Shown: in pieces, positions 8,084-21,507 of the stretch
How the letters are laid out: each line of letters begins with the position of its first letter
Numbering within the stretch: the first letter of the stretch is position 1
DNA from: Herbiconiux sp.
Lineage (GTDB): Bacteria; Actinomycetota; Actinomycetes; Actinomycetales; Microbacteriaceae
Direction: 5' to 3'
DNA: 64,000 nucleotides
NCBI RefSeq assembly: GCF_004297105.1
Contig: NZ_SCVE01000012.1
Span: forward strand, 620,001-684,000
Notes under the pieces: generated by a model
What the model was told of the DNA's origin: nothing
Seen by the model: only the letters and a program-made list of their open reading frames with translations
The model's database searches: none
Made by a program: the position numbers and the translations under genes

Positions 8084-8483
8084 TCACTTGTTGGTGAAGC
8101 CGAGCATGATGCCGCCCGTGATGCGCACGGCGAGGTTGTAGAGCGCCGCTCCGATCGCACCGAGAGCGGTGATGACGATGACGTTGAGCACGCCGACGAC
8201 CACCGCGAAGCCCATCACCTGCGGCAGCGACGCGAAGTCGAACAGGTTGAAGTTACCCTGTCCGGCGATGTCCTGCAGCAGAGTGTTGACGGAGTCGAAC
8301 ACACCGGTCTGGTTGAGCACCGACCACACGAGGAACGCGGCGACCACGGTGATGATCCCGAGGATGATCGCGAGGAGGAAGGAGATCTTCAGCACCGACC
8401 AGAAGTCGATGTAGACCAGCTTCAGTCGAACCTGCTTGGTGCTGGCGACTCTTGCCGTCTTCTTCGCGAATTTGTCGCCAAGA

Positions 8484-8491
<8 letters not shown>
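8084..8491 (-). CDS. DUF3566 membrane protein
   Basis: A 135-residue membrane protein with a basic N-terminus, the DUF3566 hallmark [16 protein letters not shown], and two long hydrophobic segments at about 34-57 and 96-118. Its ATG lies inside the 3' end of gyrA (8-base overlap), so translation is coupled. The family is found beside gyrA in most actinobacteria; its function is not known, though its location and membrane nature have led to suggestions of a link with envelope or nucleoid processes. The trnI-trnA genes follow downstream. Confidence 0.9.
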
Positions 8492-11048
<2,557 letters not shown>

Positions 11049-11096
11049 GGTTCAGGTATCAGTCTCTGTCGGTGATCGGGCTGTACTGGTGCGGGC

Positions 11097-13085
<1,989 letters not shown>

Positions 13086-13123
13086 TCAGTGTCGCGCCCA
13101 ACGGCCGGGCAAGACGACCCTTA

Positions 13124-13151
13124 ATTCTATCAAACGAAGCACGCTATTCGA
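13124..13151 (-). promoter_or_regulatory. Candidate gyrB promoter
   Basis: On the minus strand TCGAAT (13151-13146) and TAGAAT (13129-13124) are separated by 16 bases, placing transcription start about 45 bases before the gyrB ATG. The -10 element is good, the -35 weak. Confidence 0.35.
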
Positions 13152-13206
13152 CGGTCATATGCCGTTCTGGCGGGTTTATTTTGCGGCGGTGACCACATTT
13201 GCCTAC

Positions 13207-13692
13207 TCAGCCGTAGGTATCGCGAGGGCCCCGCCCTGGAATCGATCTGGAGCCCCGTTTCCAGGATGGGGCGTGGGGCGCTTCGAACCGGATCGACTCG
13301 ATGCCCGCATCCGGGAATCGCTGCGCGATGGTGGTCATGATCAGAACACGCATGTGCCGCAGCTGTGTCGCCCACGCCGTGGAGTCGCACTGGACGGTGA
13401 GCACGGAGTCGGTGATACCGATGGGCCGGCTGTGCTCGGCGGTCTCGGGTCCGGCGATCTCGGTCCAGGCGAGGAGCAGGTCGGACTTCGCCAGGGACGA
13501 GGTCCAGCCGAGCTCGGTGGAGAGCGACGACATCACGTCGCCGAGACCGTGCGGATCGCGGCCCTTGCCGTAGGGCACGTTCTCGTCGTCGTCGCGGGCG
13601 CGGCTCTTCTTCGCGCGCCAGCGCGCGCCGCGGGCGGCCGGATCACCGAAGGCCGTCTTCAGGCGGAGGTAGACGTTCTGCGCCTCGGACAT
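13207..13692 (-). CDS. dciA: DUF721 protein, DciA-type helicase loader
   Basis: A 161-residue protein with a DUF721 domain, the family that includes DciA, which recruits DnaB helicase in bacteria lacking DnaC or DnaI. The core (residues about 50-140) includes GWTSSLAKSDLLLAWTEIAGPETAEHSRPI and LTVQCDSTAWATQLRHMRVLIM. The N-terminus is basic. The ATG at 13692 shares one base with the recF stop (TGATG), so coupling is expected; the frame continues upstream into recF but those codons are not its own. Placement between recF and gyrB is the standard actinobacterial order. Confidence 0.9.
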   Translation of the reverse strand: MSEAQNVYLRLKTAFGDPAARGARWRAKKSRARDDDENVPYGKGRDPHGLGDVMSSLSTELGWTSSLAKSDLLLAWTEIAGPETAEHSRPIGITDSVLTVQCDSTAWATQLRHMRVLIMTTIAQRFPDAGIESIRFEAPHAPSWKRGSRSIPGRGPRDTYG

Positions 13693-14894
13693 CAGGCGGC
13701 GCCCGCATCGGGTGGTGAGTCGCTGCCGGCATCCGGGGTCTCGACGATCGTTCCTGACGAGATCCGCACCGTGTGCGAGGTGAGCTCGGGCGGCACGTCG
13801 TCGTACACCGCTGCCGTGATGAGCACCTGCTGGTAGCCCTTCACCGCATCCGCCAGCCGGCCCCGGCGGCGCTGGTCGAGTTCGGCGAACACGTCGTCGA
13901 GGATCACGATCGGATCGCCCGACACCGAGTCGGAGCGCAGCAGCTCGGCACAGGCGAGTTTCAGCGCGAGGGCGAACGACCACGATTCACCGTGGCTCGC
14001 GTAGCCCTTCGCCGGCAGCTCGTTGAGTCGGAAGAGCACGTCGTCGCGGTGCGGCCCCACCAGGGTGATTCCGCGATCGCGCTCCGCCCGGGCCACCTTG
14101 TCCAATGCCGCACGGAAGGCCGACGCGATTCCCGCCCGGTCGAGGGTGGCCTGCGTCTGGGCGCCCGGATCGTCGTCGTCACGCTCGGGGTGGTCGGCCA
14201 GGATGCTCAGCACCACATCGAGGGTCGGCTCCTGGTCCGAGCCCGCAACCGCCTGGTAGGCGGAGCGCACAAACGGGGCGAGGGCATCGACGATGGCGAG
14301 ACGCTCGGCCATGATCTCCGATCCGAGCTCGACGAGACGCTCGTTCCACAGCTCGAGGGTGGAGAGCTTGGCATCCTTCAACCCGGATGCGCGGGCCGAC
14401 TTGAGCAGAGCGTTTCGCTGCTTCAGAACCCGCTCGTAGTCACCGAACACTCCGAGGAGTCTCGGCGACTTCGCTCCGAGCAGAGCATCCACGAACCGGC
14501 GTCGTGTCGACGGTTCACCGCGGATGAGTGCCAGGTCTTCGGGCGCGAACAGCACCGTGGAGATGTAGCGCGGTAGTTCGCGCGGTTTGATCGCCGAGCG
14601 GTTCACCTGTGCCCGGTTCGCCCCCGAGCGGTTGATCTGCACCTCGACGAGCAGATCGCGACCCTCGTTCTCCAGCCGCGCCCGGATGACGGCGGAATCC
14701 TTCGACGCCCGGATGAGAGCCTGATCGCTCGACACCCGGTGCGACCCGAGGGTACTCAGGTAACCGAGCGACTCGACGAGATTCGTCTTGCCCTGCCCAT
14801 TGCTCCCCACGAAGAGATTGGCACCGGGCTCCAGAGCGACATCCGCTGTCTCGTAGTTGCGGAAGTCGGTGAGGCTCAGGTGTCGTACCAGCAA
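13692..14894 (-). CDS. recF: DNA replication and repair protein RecF
   Basis: SMC-like ATPase that loads RecA at gaps, 400 residues. Walker A FVGSNGQGKTNLVE (about 28-41), conserved FAPEDLALIRGEPSTRRRFVD, signature and Walker B IVILDDVFAELDQRRRGRL near residue 340. The only sensible start is TTG at 14894 (MLVRHLSLTDFRNY), fourteen bases after the gnd stop. The C-terminus extends slightly past the usual family end with an Asp/Ser/Pro tail. It lies in the leftward dnaN-gnd-recF-dciA-gyrB series. Confidence 0.95.
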   Translation of the reverse strand: MLVRHLSLTDFRNYETADVALEPGANLFVGSNGQGKTNLVESLGYLSTLGSHRVSSDQALIRASKDSAVIRARLENEGRDLLVEVQINRSGANRAQVNRSAIKPRELPRYISTVLFAPEDLALIRGEPSTRRRFVDALLGAKSPRLLGVFGDYERVLKQRNALLKSARASGLKDAKLSTLELWNERLVELGSEIMAERLAIVDALAPFVRSAYQAVAGSDQEPTLDVVLSILADHPERDDDDPGAQTQATLDRAGIASAFRAALDKVARAERDRGITLVGPHRDDVLFRLNELPAKGYASHGESWSFALALKLACAELLRSDSVSGDPIVILDDVFAELDQRRRGRLADAVKGYQQVLITAAVYDDVPPELTSHTVRISSGTIVETPDAGSDSPPDAGAA

Positions 14895-14908
14895 GGGCGG
14901 GCGAGGCG

Positions 14909-15796
14909 TCAGTCGAGTTCTTTGACCGCGTGGCCACCGAACTGGTTGCGCAGCGCGGCGACGGCCTTCATCGACGGTGAATCGTCTTGACGCGACACGA
15001 AGCGGGCGAAGATCGACGCGCTGATGGCGGGCATCGGCACGGCGTTCTCGATGGCCTCTTCGAGCGTCCAGCGGCCCTCGCCCGAGTCGTCCACGTAACC
15101 CTGGATGTCGTGGAACTCGGGGTCGGCCTCGAGGGCGCGCACGAGGAGCTCGAGCAGCCAGGAGCGTACGACCGTGCCGCGCTGCCAGGCCTTGAAGGTT
15201 CCGGTGACATCTTTGATGATGTCCTTCTTGGCGTCGAGGAGTTCGTAGCCCTCCGCGTAGGCCTGCATGATGCCGTACTCGATGCCGTTGTGCACCATCT
15301 TGGCGTAGTGGCCGGCGCCGACCTCGCCCACGTGCACGAAGCCTTCGGCGCGCGGCCCTTCAGGGCGCAGCGCATCGAAGATCGGCATGGCGCGCTCGAC
15401 GTTCTCGGCGGTACCACCGACCATGAGGCCGTAGCCGTTCTCGAGGCCCCAGACACCGCCGGAGACTCCCGCATCCATGAACTGGATGCCCTTGGGGGCG
15501 AGGAACTCGGAGTGCTTGAAGTCTTCGGTCCACTTCGAGTTGCCGCCGTCGATGATGAGATCGCCCTCATCCAGAACCTCGGAGAGGTCGTGGATGACCG
15601 AGTCGGTGATGGCGCCGGCCGGAACCATGACCCACACGATGCGAGGCGCCGGGAGCGCAGCGGCGAGAGCCGTGAGGTCGGGCACATCGCTGACCGCGGG
15701 GTTCGTGTCGTAACCGACCACGTCGATGCCCGACTTCTTCAGGCGGGCACGCATGTTGTTGCCCATTTTGCCCAGACCGATGAGTCCGATGTTCAT
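14909..15796 (-). CDS. gnd: 6-phosphogluconate dehydrogenase, short (decarboxylating) type
   Basis: Oxidises 6-phosphogluconate to ribulose 5-phosphate in the pentose phosphate pathway. 295 residues, matching the short Gnd class. N-terminal Rossmann motif GLIGLGKMGNNM (residues 4-15), substrate motif MDAGVSGGVWGLENGYGLMVGG (about 106-127, abbreviated here by position) and KMVHNGIEYGIMQA with the catalytic Lys/Asn near residue 168. AAGGAGA precedes the ATG at 15796. It sits between dnaN and recF, the usual place in actinobacterial origin regions. Confidence 0.94.
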   Translation of the reverse strand: MNIGLIGLGKMGNNMRARLKKSGIDVVGYDTNPAVSDVPDLTALAAALPAPRIVWVMVPAGAITDSVIHDLSEVLDEGDLIIDGGNSKWTEDFKHSEFLAPKGIQFMDAGVSGGVWGLENGYGLMVGGTAENVERAMPIFDALRPEGPRAEGFVHVGEVGAGHYAKMVHNGIEYGIMQAYAEGYELLDAKKDIIKDVTGTFKAWQRGTVVRSWLLELLVRALEADPEFHDIQGYVDDSGEGRWTLEEAIENAVPMPAISASIFARFVSRQDDSPSMKAVAALRNQFGGHAVKELD

Positions 15797-15836
15797 GACC
15801 GTCTCCTTGAGTGAGTGTTCGGCCTGCGGCGCGTGA

Positions 15837-16982
15837 TCAGCGCAGCAGGAGGTTCGGCTGAAGCAGGTACTTGTAGTCGTCCGACCCCGGCTGGTCTTTC
15901 GACGACTGGCTCGTGATGAGAACCGGACCCGGCTTGTTCGGGTTGTCGGTCTTCGTGAACGAGATGCGCACGAATTCCGAGTGCACCGCGGACAGGCCGT
16001 CGAGCAGGAACTGCGGCTTGAGCGACACCACTGTGTCATCGCCGGTGAGCAGGGCGTCGATGGTCTCCGACGCCTGGGCCTGCTCGGAGCCGATGGCCTC
16101 GAGCGTCACACCGTCGATCGTGAAGGTGAAGCGCAGCGCGGCCTCGCGCTCGAGCACCAGGGACACGCGCTTGGTGGCCTCGATCAGGTCGGCCGTGTTG
16201 ATCACCGCGTAGTTGTCGACGGTTTCGGGGAAGAGTCGCTTCACCGGCGGGAAGTTGCCCTTGATGAGCAGCGTGGTGACGGTCTTCTTGTCGCTCTTGA
16301 AGGCGATGAGCTCGCGGTCGTCGGTGTTCGTGATGGCCACCGAGATGGTGCCTGCGTTGCCGAAGGTCTTTCCCACCTCCTGGAGCGTGCGAGCCGGCAC
16401 CAGCGCGGTGGCGGAGACGGTGCCCGAGTCGTTCGAATCCCAGTCGATGTTGCGCACCGCCACGCGGTAGCGGTCGGTGGCCACCAGCGAGATGCTGTTG
16501 TCGCTCACCTCGAGCTGCACGCCGGTGATCACGGGGGTGACATCGTCGCGGGATGCGGCGACGGCCACCTGGGAGACCGCGGCAGCGAACTGCTCGGCAG
16601 GGAGCAGACCCGATTCGGCCCCCACCTGAGGCAGGGTCGGGTACTCCTCGACGGGCATGCTCAGGAGCGTGAACTTCGCAGAGCCGCAGCTCACGATGAT
16701 GCGCGAGTCTTCGGTCGTGAAGCGCACCGGAGCATTCGGCAGACGGTTTGCGATGTCGGAGAGCAGCCGGCCCGACACGAGGATGACCCCGGTCTCCTCG
16801 ACCTCGGCGGCGATCTGCGTCTGCGCCGACACCTCGTAGTCGAACGACGACAGGGTGAGGCCCTCATCCGTCGCCTCGATCAGCACGCCGCTCAGAATCG
16901 GCAGTGTGGTGCGCTGAGGCAGCAGCTTGACGGCGAACGACACGGCTTCGCTGAACACGTCTCGGTTTACTTGGAACTTCAC
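15837..16982 (-). CDS. dnaN: DNA polymerase III beta sliding clamp
   Basis: Ring-shaped processivity clamp of the replicative polymerase, 381 residues. It begins VKFQVNRDVFSEAVSFAVKLLP at a GTG with GAGGTGA seven bases upstream; a longer frame from 17042 would put twenty unrelated residues in front. Three clamp domains are evident, ending with LKPQFLLDGLSAV and the conserved C-terminal YKYLLQPNLLLR. It is transcribed away from oriC. Confidence 0.96.
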   Translation of the reverse strand: MKFQVNRDVFSEAVSFAVKLLPQRTTLPILSGVLIEATDEGLTLSSFDYEVSAQTQIAAEVEETGVILVSGRLLSDIANRLPNAPVRFTTEDSRIIVSCGSAKFTLLSMPVEEYPTLPQVGAESGLLPAEQFAAAVSQVAVAASRDDVTPVITGVQLEVSDNSISLVATDRYRVAVRNIDWDSNDSGTVSATALVPARTLQEVGKTFGNAGTISVAITNTDDRELIAFKSDKKTVTTLLIKGNFPPVKRLFPETVDNYAVINTADLIEATKRVSLVLEREAALRFTFTIDGVTLEAIGSEQAQASETIDALLTGDDTVVSLKPQFLLDGLSAVHSEFVRISFTKTDNPNKPGPVLITSQSSKDQPGSDDYKYLLQPNLLLR

Positions 16983-17371
16983 GAAGTCACCTCTGTCGGC
17001 ATTAGAGACCTGGGGTCGCTCCATGTTATCGGGTGGATGCACCCCGACTCGGGACCAGTGTGACGAGCTGCCCGAACGACAAAGTTGTGGAATGTCATTT
17101 TCATCTAAGAGTTAATCCTTAATGGTCTTAACGTCTGTGGATATGTGGATAACTCTGTTTAAACCGCTCAGGAATTGAGAACTACACCCGTGTGAGATGT
17201 TGAACCGGTGTGTGATCGGTGTGCAGACGACATCCGGCGAGTGAACTGCGGATGACCCGTTCCACACCCGGAGCGGATCGATCAACACTGTCGGGGTAGT
17301 TATCCACAGACTTTTCACAATCTGTGGATACTGCGATTCGAGCGGGCTCTGAGGGTGGAGGCGTCGCGCAC
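16983..17371. other. oriC: Chromosomal replication origin (oriC) between dnaN and dnaA
   Basis: The 389-base gap contains exact DnaA boxes at 17144-17152 (minus orientation) and 17300-17308 (plus), close variants TGTGGATAT at 17136-17144 and TGTGGATAC at 17323-17331, and weaker ones such as TTTTCACAA at 17312-17320. The stretch at about 17095-17165 (TTTTCATCTAAGAGTTAATC and following) is AT-rich in a GC-rich genome and is the likely unwinding element. No coding frame is credible here. Confidence 0.85.
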
Positions 17372-18817
17372 TCACGCGCTCTTGTAGCGCTGGTTGTGCT
17401 TGATGCGGGTCGAGATCTCGGTGACCTGGTTGTAGATCGACCGCTTCTCGGTCATCAGCTTGCCGATCTTGTTGTTGGCGTACATCACCGTGGTGTGATC
17501 GCGGCCGCCGAACAGCTGGCCGATCTTCGGCAGCGACAGGCTCGTCATCTCCCGGCACAGGTACATGGCTATCTGGCGTGCGGTCGCGATGGCCTGGGAG
17601 CGGCTCGAGCCGTACAGGTCGTCGACCGAGAGCTTGAAGTAGTCGGCAGTGTGGTTGATGATGTCGACGGGCGCGATGATGTTGTCGTCGTCGAGGGTGA
17701 TGAGGTCTTTCAGAACCGTCTGCACGAGGGCCATGTCGACCGGGGTGCGGTTCAGGCTCGCGAACGCGGTGACTCGGATGAGGGTTCCCTCGAGCTCGCG
17801 CACATTGCTCGACACCTTCGTGGCCATGAACTCGAGGATGTCGTCGGGCACGCGGAGGCGCTCGCTCTGGGCCTTTTTGCGGAGGATCGCGATGCGGGTC
17901 TCGAGGTCGGGGGTCTGCACATCCGTGATCAGGCCCCATTCGAAACGGGTGCGCATACGGTCTTCGAAGCCCGTGAGGTGCTTCGGCGGCAGGTCGCTCG
18001 TGATGACCACCTGCTTGTTGTGGTCGTGCAGCGTATTGAACGTGTGGAAGAAGGCTTCCTGCGTCTCGGCCTTGCCCTGCAGGAACTGGATGTCGTCGAT
18101 CAGCAGCAGGTCGATGTCGCGATAGCGCGAATGGAAGGCGGCGCCGCGGTTGTTGGCGATCGAGTTGATGAAGTCGTTCGTGAACTCCTCGGAGCTGACG
18201 TATCGAACGCGCACGCCGGGATAGAGACTGATGGCGTAGTGACCGATGGCGTGGAGGAGGTGGGTCTTGCCCAGCCCGGAGTCGCCGTAGATGAAGAGCG
18301 GGTTGTAGGCCTTCGCCGGCGCTTCGGCCACCGCGACCGCAGCTGCGTGGGCGAAGCGATTGGAACCGCCGATCACGAAGTTGTCGAAGCTGTACTTCGG
18401 ATTGAGCCGGGTGTCGTTGTTGCGGAGGGGGCCGACGGTCTCTTGTACGGGAGGAGCGACGGATGCGGCCACGGTGTCGGGGTAGCTCGGCTCGGGTACG
18501 GCGGGTGCCGGGTCGCCATCGCCGGCGGAGGAATCGTAGGCATCGATGTCGGGATTGACCACCACCGAGAAGTTCGAGACCTGGAGGCCGGCATCCAGGG
18601 TGGCTATTGCCGCCAGGAGGGAGGGGCGAACCCGCTGCTCCAGCATGTCGCGAGTGAAGTCGTTCGGAACCTCCAGATAGAAGGAGCCGCCGAGCACGCC
18701 TTTCGGCACCACCAGGCCGAGGAAGCCTTTGAGCTGGGGGGTGATCCGAGAGTCCGAAGAAAGGACATCGAGAACGGTTCGCCAGTTGTCTTCTGTCGAG
18801 CTGGCGCCGTCAGCCAA
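17372..18817 (-). CDS. dnaA: Chromosomal replication initiator DnaA
   Basis: AAA+ initiator that opens oriC. The best start is TTG at 18817 (ADGASSTEDNWRTVLDVL) with AGGAG five bases upstream, giving 481 residues; an ATG at 18856 would add thirteen residues with no ribosome site. Domain I about 5-90, variable linker to about 145, AAA+ core with Walker A GDSGLGKTHLL and Walker B LLIDDIQFLQ, and domain IV signature GGRDHTTVMYANNKIGKLM at the C-terminus. Transcribed toward oriC; a DnaA box lies upstream in the shared region with rpmH, fitting autoregulation. Confidence 0.96.
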   Translation of the reverse strand: MADGASSTEDNWRTVLDVLSSDSRITPQLKGFLGLVVPKGVLGGSFYLEVPNDFTRDMLEQRVRPSLLAAIATLDAGLQVSNFSVVVNPDIDAYDSSAGDGDPAPAVPEPSYPDTVAASVAPPVQETVGPLRNNDTRLNPKYSFDNFVIGGSNRFAHAAAVAVAEAPAKAYNPLFIYGDSGLGKTHLLHAIGHYAISLYPGVRVRYVSSEEFTNDFINSIANNRGAAFHSRYRDIDLLLIDDIQFLQGKAETQEAFFHTFNTLHDHNKQVVITSDLPPKHLTGFEDRMRTRFEWGLITDVQTPDLETRIAILRKKAQSERLRVPDDILEFMATKVSSNVRELEGTLIRVTAFASLNRTPVDMALVQTVLKDLITLDDDNIIAPVDIINHTADYFKLSVDDLYGSSRSQAIATARQIAMYLCREMTSLSLPKIGQLFGGRDHTTVMYANNKIGKLMTEKRSIYNQVTEISTRIKHNQRYKSA

Positions 18818-19158
18818 TGGAACTCCTGTCGAACGTGAAACCGTTTCGCCGAACACTCGTTCGGCACCAACCGGTTCCTGGCCCCCGCCGGCTGTTAGTA
18901 ACTGTAGGCACCTAAGCTAGTGACTGCCATGCCGCAGGGCAAGTTCGGCGTATTGACGGAGCGCGTGTCATACACAGATGTTCTCCACATGCTGTGGATA
19001 ATTGACTCTTTGGGCAGATCCAGTTTGACCCGGGGCGCTCCAGGCCGTAGGTTTAATCAGTTGACTTGTAGCTGTTGTGGCTACCACCAAGAATCACGAC
19101 TTCTCGATCTCGGTTCCGTGCATCCGCGCGCGAACACGATCGGGCCACGGAGATCATT
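18818..19158. promoter_or_regulatory. Divergent dnaA/rpmH regulatory region
   Basis: A 341-base gap without a credible gene. It holds an exact DnaA box TGTGGATAA at 18991-18999 with a weaker TTCTCCACA at 18979-18987, and AT-rich DNA around 18960-19010. The box lies about 175 bases upstream of dnaA and also upstream of the rpmH promoter, so DnaA could affect both. Confidence 0.7.
19025..19053 (+). promoter_or_regulatory. Candidate rpmH promoter
   Basis: TTGACC at 19025-19030 and TAGGTT at 19048-19053 are 17 bases apart, a good sigma-70-type spacing, leaving a leader of roughly 100 bases before rpmH. Confidence 0.5.
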
Positions 19159-19296
19159 ATGAGCAAGAGAACTTTCCAGCCGAACAACCGCCGCCGCGCC
19201 AAGGTGCACGGTTTCCGTCTGCGCATGCGCACTCGCGCGGGCCGTTCGATCCTGTCGGCGCGTCGCCGCAAGGGTCGCACCGAGCTCTCGGCCTGA
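19159..19296 (+). CDS. rpmH: 50S ribosomal protein L34
   Basis: The 45-residue, Arg-rich L34: [19 protein letters not shown] then [20 protein letters not shown], conserved end to end. First gene of the rightward rpmH-rnpA-yidD-yidC-jag-rsmG series that flanks oriC in most bacteria. rnpA begins 19 bases downstream. Confidence 0.97.
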   Translation: MSKRTFQPNNRRRAKVHGFRLRMRTRAGRSILSARRRKGRTELSA

Positions 19297-19315
19297 GCAA
19301 GGCTGAATCCTCGCG

Positions 19316-19657
19316 GTGCTGGCCAAGGGCAATCGCATCACACACGGCCGTGACTATCGCGGCACGGTGCGACGTGGTGTGAAATTCGTCGGGCCGAACA
19401 CCGTCACCTACATTCGCGCATCCGGTTCGACGCCGGATGCGCGTTTCGGCTTCATCGTGGCGAAATCTGTCGGGGTCGCCGTTGTGCGCAACCGGGTTCG
19501 GCGTCGCCTCAAGGCGGCGTCGTATGAGTTGCTGCCTGACGTGGCCCCGGGCGTCGACGTCGTGATCCGCGCGTTGCCCCAAGCTGCATCCCAGCCTTAC
19601 CGCGTACTCTTCGAAGAACTATCGCGTTCTCTCACCAAAGGATCAGTACTCGCATGA
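19316..19657 (+). CDS. rnpA: Ribonuclease P protein component
   Basis: Basic 113-residue cofactor of RNase P, which matures tRNA 5' ends. It starts at GTG (MLAKGNRITHGRDYRGTVRRG); the RNR-type motif NRVRRRLKAASYELLP lies at about 60-75, with DVVIRALPQAA downstream. The TGA overlaps the yidD ATG (ATGA), so translation is coupled. The ribosome site before the GTG is weak, which leaves the start slightly uncertain. Confidence 0.94.
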   Translation: MLAKGNRITHGRDYRGTVRRGVKFVGPNTVTYIRASGSTPDARFGFIVAKSVGVAVVRNRVRRRLKAASYELLPDVAPGVDVVIRALPQAASQPYRVLFEELSRSLTKGSVLA

Positions 19658-19962
19658 CGTCAGTGGTGACTGCGATCGTGCTGCTCCCCCGCAATCTCGC
19701 GGTTCTGGTGCTCAGGGCCTATCGTGCGGTGATCTCTCCTCTCTATGGCGACGTCTGCCGGTACTACCCCTCGTGTTCCTCTTACACCTTGCAGGCGATT
19801 CAACAGCGGGGCGTGATCGTCGGTTCGGCGATGGGCCTCTACCGCATCGCCCGGTGCCACCCCTGGGCCAAGGGAGGCGTCGACGACGTTCCGCCCGTGC
19901 GCCGGCAGAAGTACCAGCTGACGCCATTCGGTTTTGTAGTAGCTAGCCACGGAAAGGGCTAA
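19654..19962 (+). CDS. yidD: Membrane protein insertion efficiency factor YidD
   Basis: Small membrane-associated helper of YidC, 102 residues. Family signature: YRAVISPLYGDVCRYYPSCSSYTLQAI with the conserved Cys residues, then GLYRIARCHPWAKGGVDDVPP. An amphipathic hydrophobic N-terminus precedes. ATG overlaps the rnpA stop and yidC follows after 8 bases. Confidence 0.95.
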   Translation: MTSVVTAIVLLPRNLAVLVLRAYRAVISPLYGDVCRYYPSCSSYTLQAIQQRGVIVGSAMGLYRIARCHPWAKGGVDDVPPVRRQKYQLTPFGFVVASHGKG

Positions 19963-19970
19963 CCCCACCC

Positions 19971-20942
19971 ATGGAAATCCCGTTTCTCGATACGATCCTC
20001 TGGCCCATCAAATGGGTCGTAGAGCTGATCCTGGTTGCCTGGCACTGGGTGTGGACCAATGTCGTCCACCTCGACCCGGGCGCCGGCCTCACCTGGGTGC
20101 TCTCGATCGTCGGCCTGGTGCTCGTGGTGCGTGCCGCCCTCATCCCCATCTTCGTGCGGCAGATCAAGAGTCAGCGCAAGATGCTCGAAGTCGCGCCACA
20201 ACTCAAGAAGATCCAGGACAAGTACAAGGGCAAGAAGGATCAGTTCTCGCGCGAGGCCATGTCGCGGGAGACCATGGAGTTGTATCGCAAGACCGGTACC
20301 AACCCGCTGGCATCCTGTCTCCCTCTGCTCTTGCAGATGCCGATCTTCTTCAGCCTCTTCTCGGTGCTCAACAACGCCCAGAAGGGCCTGGCGGGTGTCG
20401 GACCGCTGAACTCGGAGCTTGGCAAGCAGTTCGGTGACGCGACACTCTTCGGTGTCGCTCCTCTGCACGACACGTTCATCGGGGCGTGGAACTCGGGTGG
20501 GCCGTGGCAGGTCATGGTGATCGCCGGCTCGATGGTGGTGCTGATGACCGCGTCGCAGTTCTACACGCAGCTGCAGATCATGTCGAAGAACCAGTCGCCT
20601 GAGGCCAAGGCGAGCCCGATGTACAAGCAGCAGCGCATGCTCCTCTACGTACTCCCCCTCGTGTTCGTCTTCTCCGGTGTGGCCTTCCCTCTCGGTGTCA
20701 TGTTCTACTGGCTCACCTCGAACTTCTGGACCATGGGTCAGCAGTACCTCGTGATCCGAAACATGCCGACTCCGGGTAGTGAGGCCGCGAAGGCTCGCGA
20801 GGAGCGACTTGCACGCAAGGGCAAGCTCGAGCCGAAGAAGGGGGCGCCGGAGATCGAGTCGATCCCGGAGGTGCCCAAGACGACACAGCGTCAGCAGCCC
20901 GTGAACAAGAACCGGGCGAAGAAGCAAGGGGACAAGAAATGA
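19971..20942 (+). CDS. yidC: Membrane protein insertase YidC/Oxa1
   Basis: Inserts and folds inner-membrane proteins with or without Sec. 323 residues, the short actinobacterial form without the large periplasmic domain. The N-terminal helix is LIVLAWHWVWTNVVHL-like; hydrophobic segments occur near 40-60, 105-125, 175-195 and 225-250, with the conserved Arg-bearing cytosolic region (RQIKSQRKM) and CLPLLLQMPIFFSLFSVLNN. The C-terminus is strongly basic (NKNRAKKQGDKK), which would dock on ribosomes. Its stop overlaps the jag ATG (ATGA). Confidence 0.95.
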   Translation: MEIPFLDTILWPIKWVVELILVAWHWVWTNVVHLDPGAGLTWVLSIVGLVLVVRAALIPIFVRQIKSQRKMLEVAPQLKKIQDKYKGKKDQFSREAMSRETMELYRKTGTNPLASCLPLLLQMPIFFSLFSVLNNAQKGLAGVGPLNSELGKQFGDATLFGVAPLHDTFIGAWNSGGPWQVMVIAGSMVVLMTASQFYTQLQIMSKNQSPEAKASPMYKQQRMLLYVLPLVFVFSGVAFPLGVMFYWLTSNFWTMGQQYLVIRNMPTPGSEAAKAREERLARKGKLEPKKGAPEIESIPEVPKTTQRQQPVNKNRAKKQGDKK

Positions 20943-21493
20943 GTGATGTGGCCGAGACTTCGGAGTCGACGGAGACGGTGATCATCGACCCCATCAACGG
21001 GGAGGAATCGGAAGAGTCAGCGGATGTCGCCTCGACCAGCCGCCTCGACGATGAGGGTGATGTGGCAGCCGACTACATCGAAGAGCTTCTCGATATCTGC
21101 GATCTCGATGGTGACATCGACATCGAGGTGACGGATGGGCGGGCGTACATCTCCGTCAACGCGTCTGGCGACAGCAACCTGCGAGTTCTGTCACGCCCCG
21201 ACACCGTCGCTGCTTTGCAGGAGCTCACCCGCCTAGCCGTGCAGACGAAGACCGGTGAATTCTCCCGACTGATTCTGGATGTCGGCGGTAGCCGCGAGCA
21301 GCGACAGCGCGAGCTCGAGCGACTGGTGGATCACGCCATCGCTGAAATCGAGGCGGGCGCGGCATCCGCTGGTCTCGAGCCGATGTCGTCGTACGAGCGC
21401 AAGCTGGTGCATGACATCGTGGCCGCCCGCGGGTTCTCGTCGGAGTCCGAGGGCGAAGGCCGCGATCGCCACACGGTCATCTCGCGCGCATAG
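20939..21493 (+). CDS. jag: KH/R3H RNA-binding protein (Jag/KhpB family)
   Basis: RNA-binding protein of 184 residues usually encoded beside yidC. An acidic N-terminus (about 1-45) precedes a KH-like unit (about 46-118) and an R3H domain (about 122-184) containing SREQRQRELERLVDHAI and SSYERKLVHDIVAARGFSSESEGEGRDRHTV. In other bacteria KhpB acts with KhpA on cell length and small RNAs; here the role is inferred. The TAG stop overlaps the first parS-like site by two bases. Confidence 0.92.
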   Translation: MSDVAETSESTETVIIDPINGEESEESADVASTSRLDDEGDVAADYIEELLDICDLDGDIDIEVTDGRAYISVNASGDSNLRVLSRPDTVAALQELTRLAVQTKTGEFSRLILDVGGSREQRQRELERLVDHAIAEIEAGAASAGLEPMSSYERKLVHDIVAARGFSSESEGEGRDRHTVISRA

Positions 21494-21507
21494 TTTCACG
21501 TGAAACA
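21492..21507. other. parS: parS-like ParB site 1
   Basis: AGTTTCACGTGAAACA matches the consensus TGTTTCACGTGAAACA at 15 of 16 bases. It fills the gap between the jag stop and the rsmG GTG, leaving no room for a Shine-Dalgarno sequence. Confidence 0.85.

Noticed and set aside
18836..18850. parS near dnaA (GAACGTGAAACC)
   Set aside because: Only half of the dyad matches the consensus.
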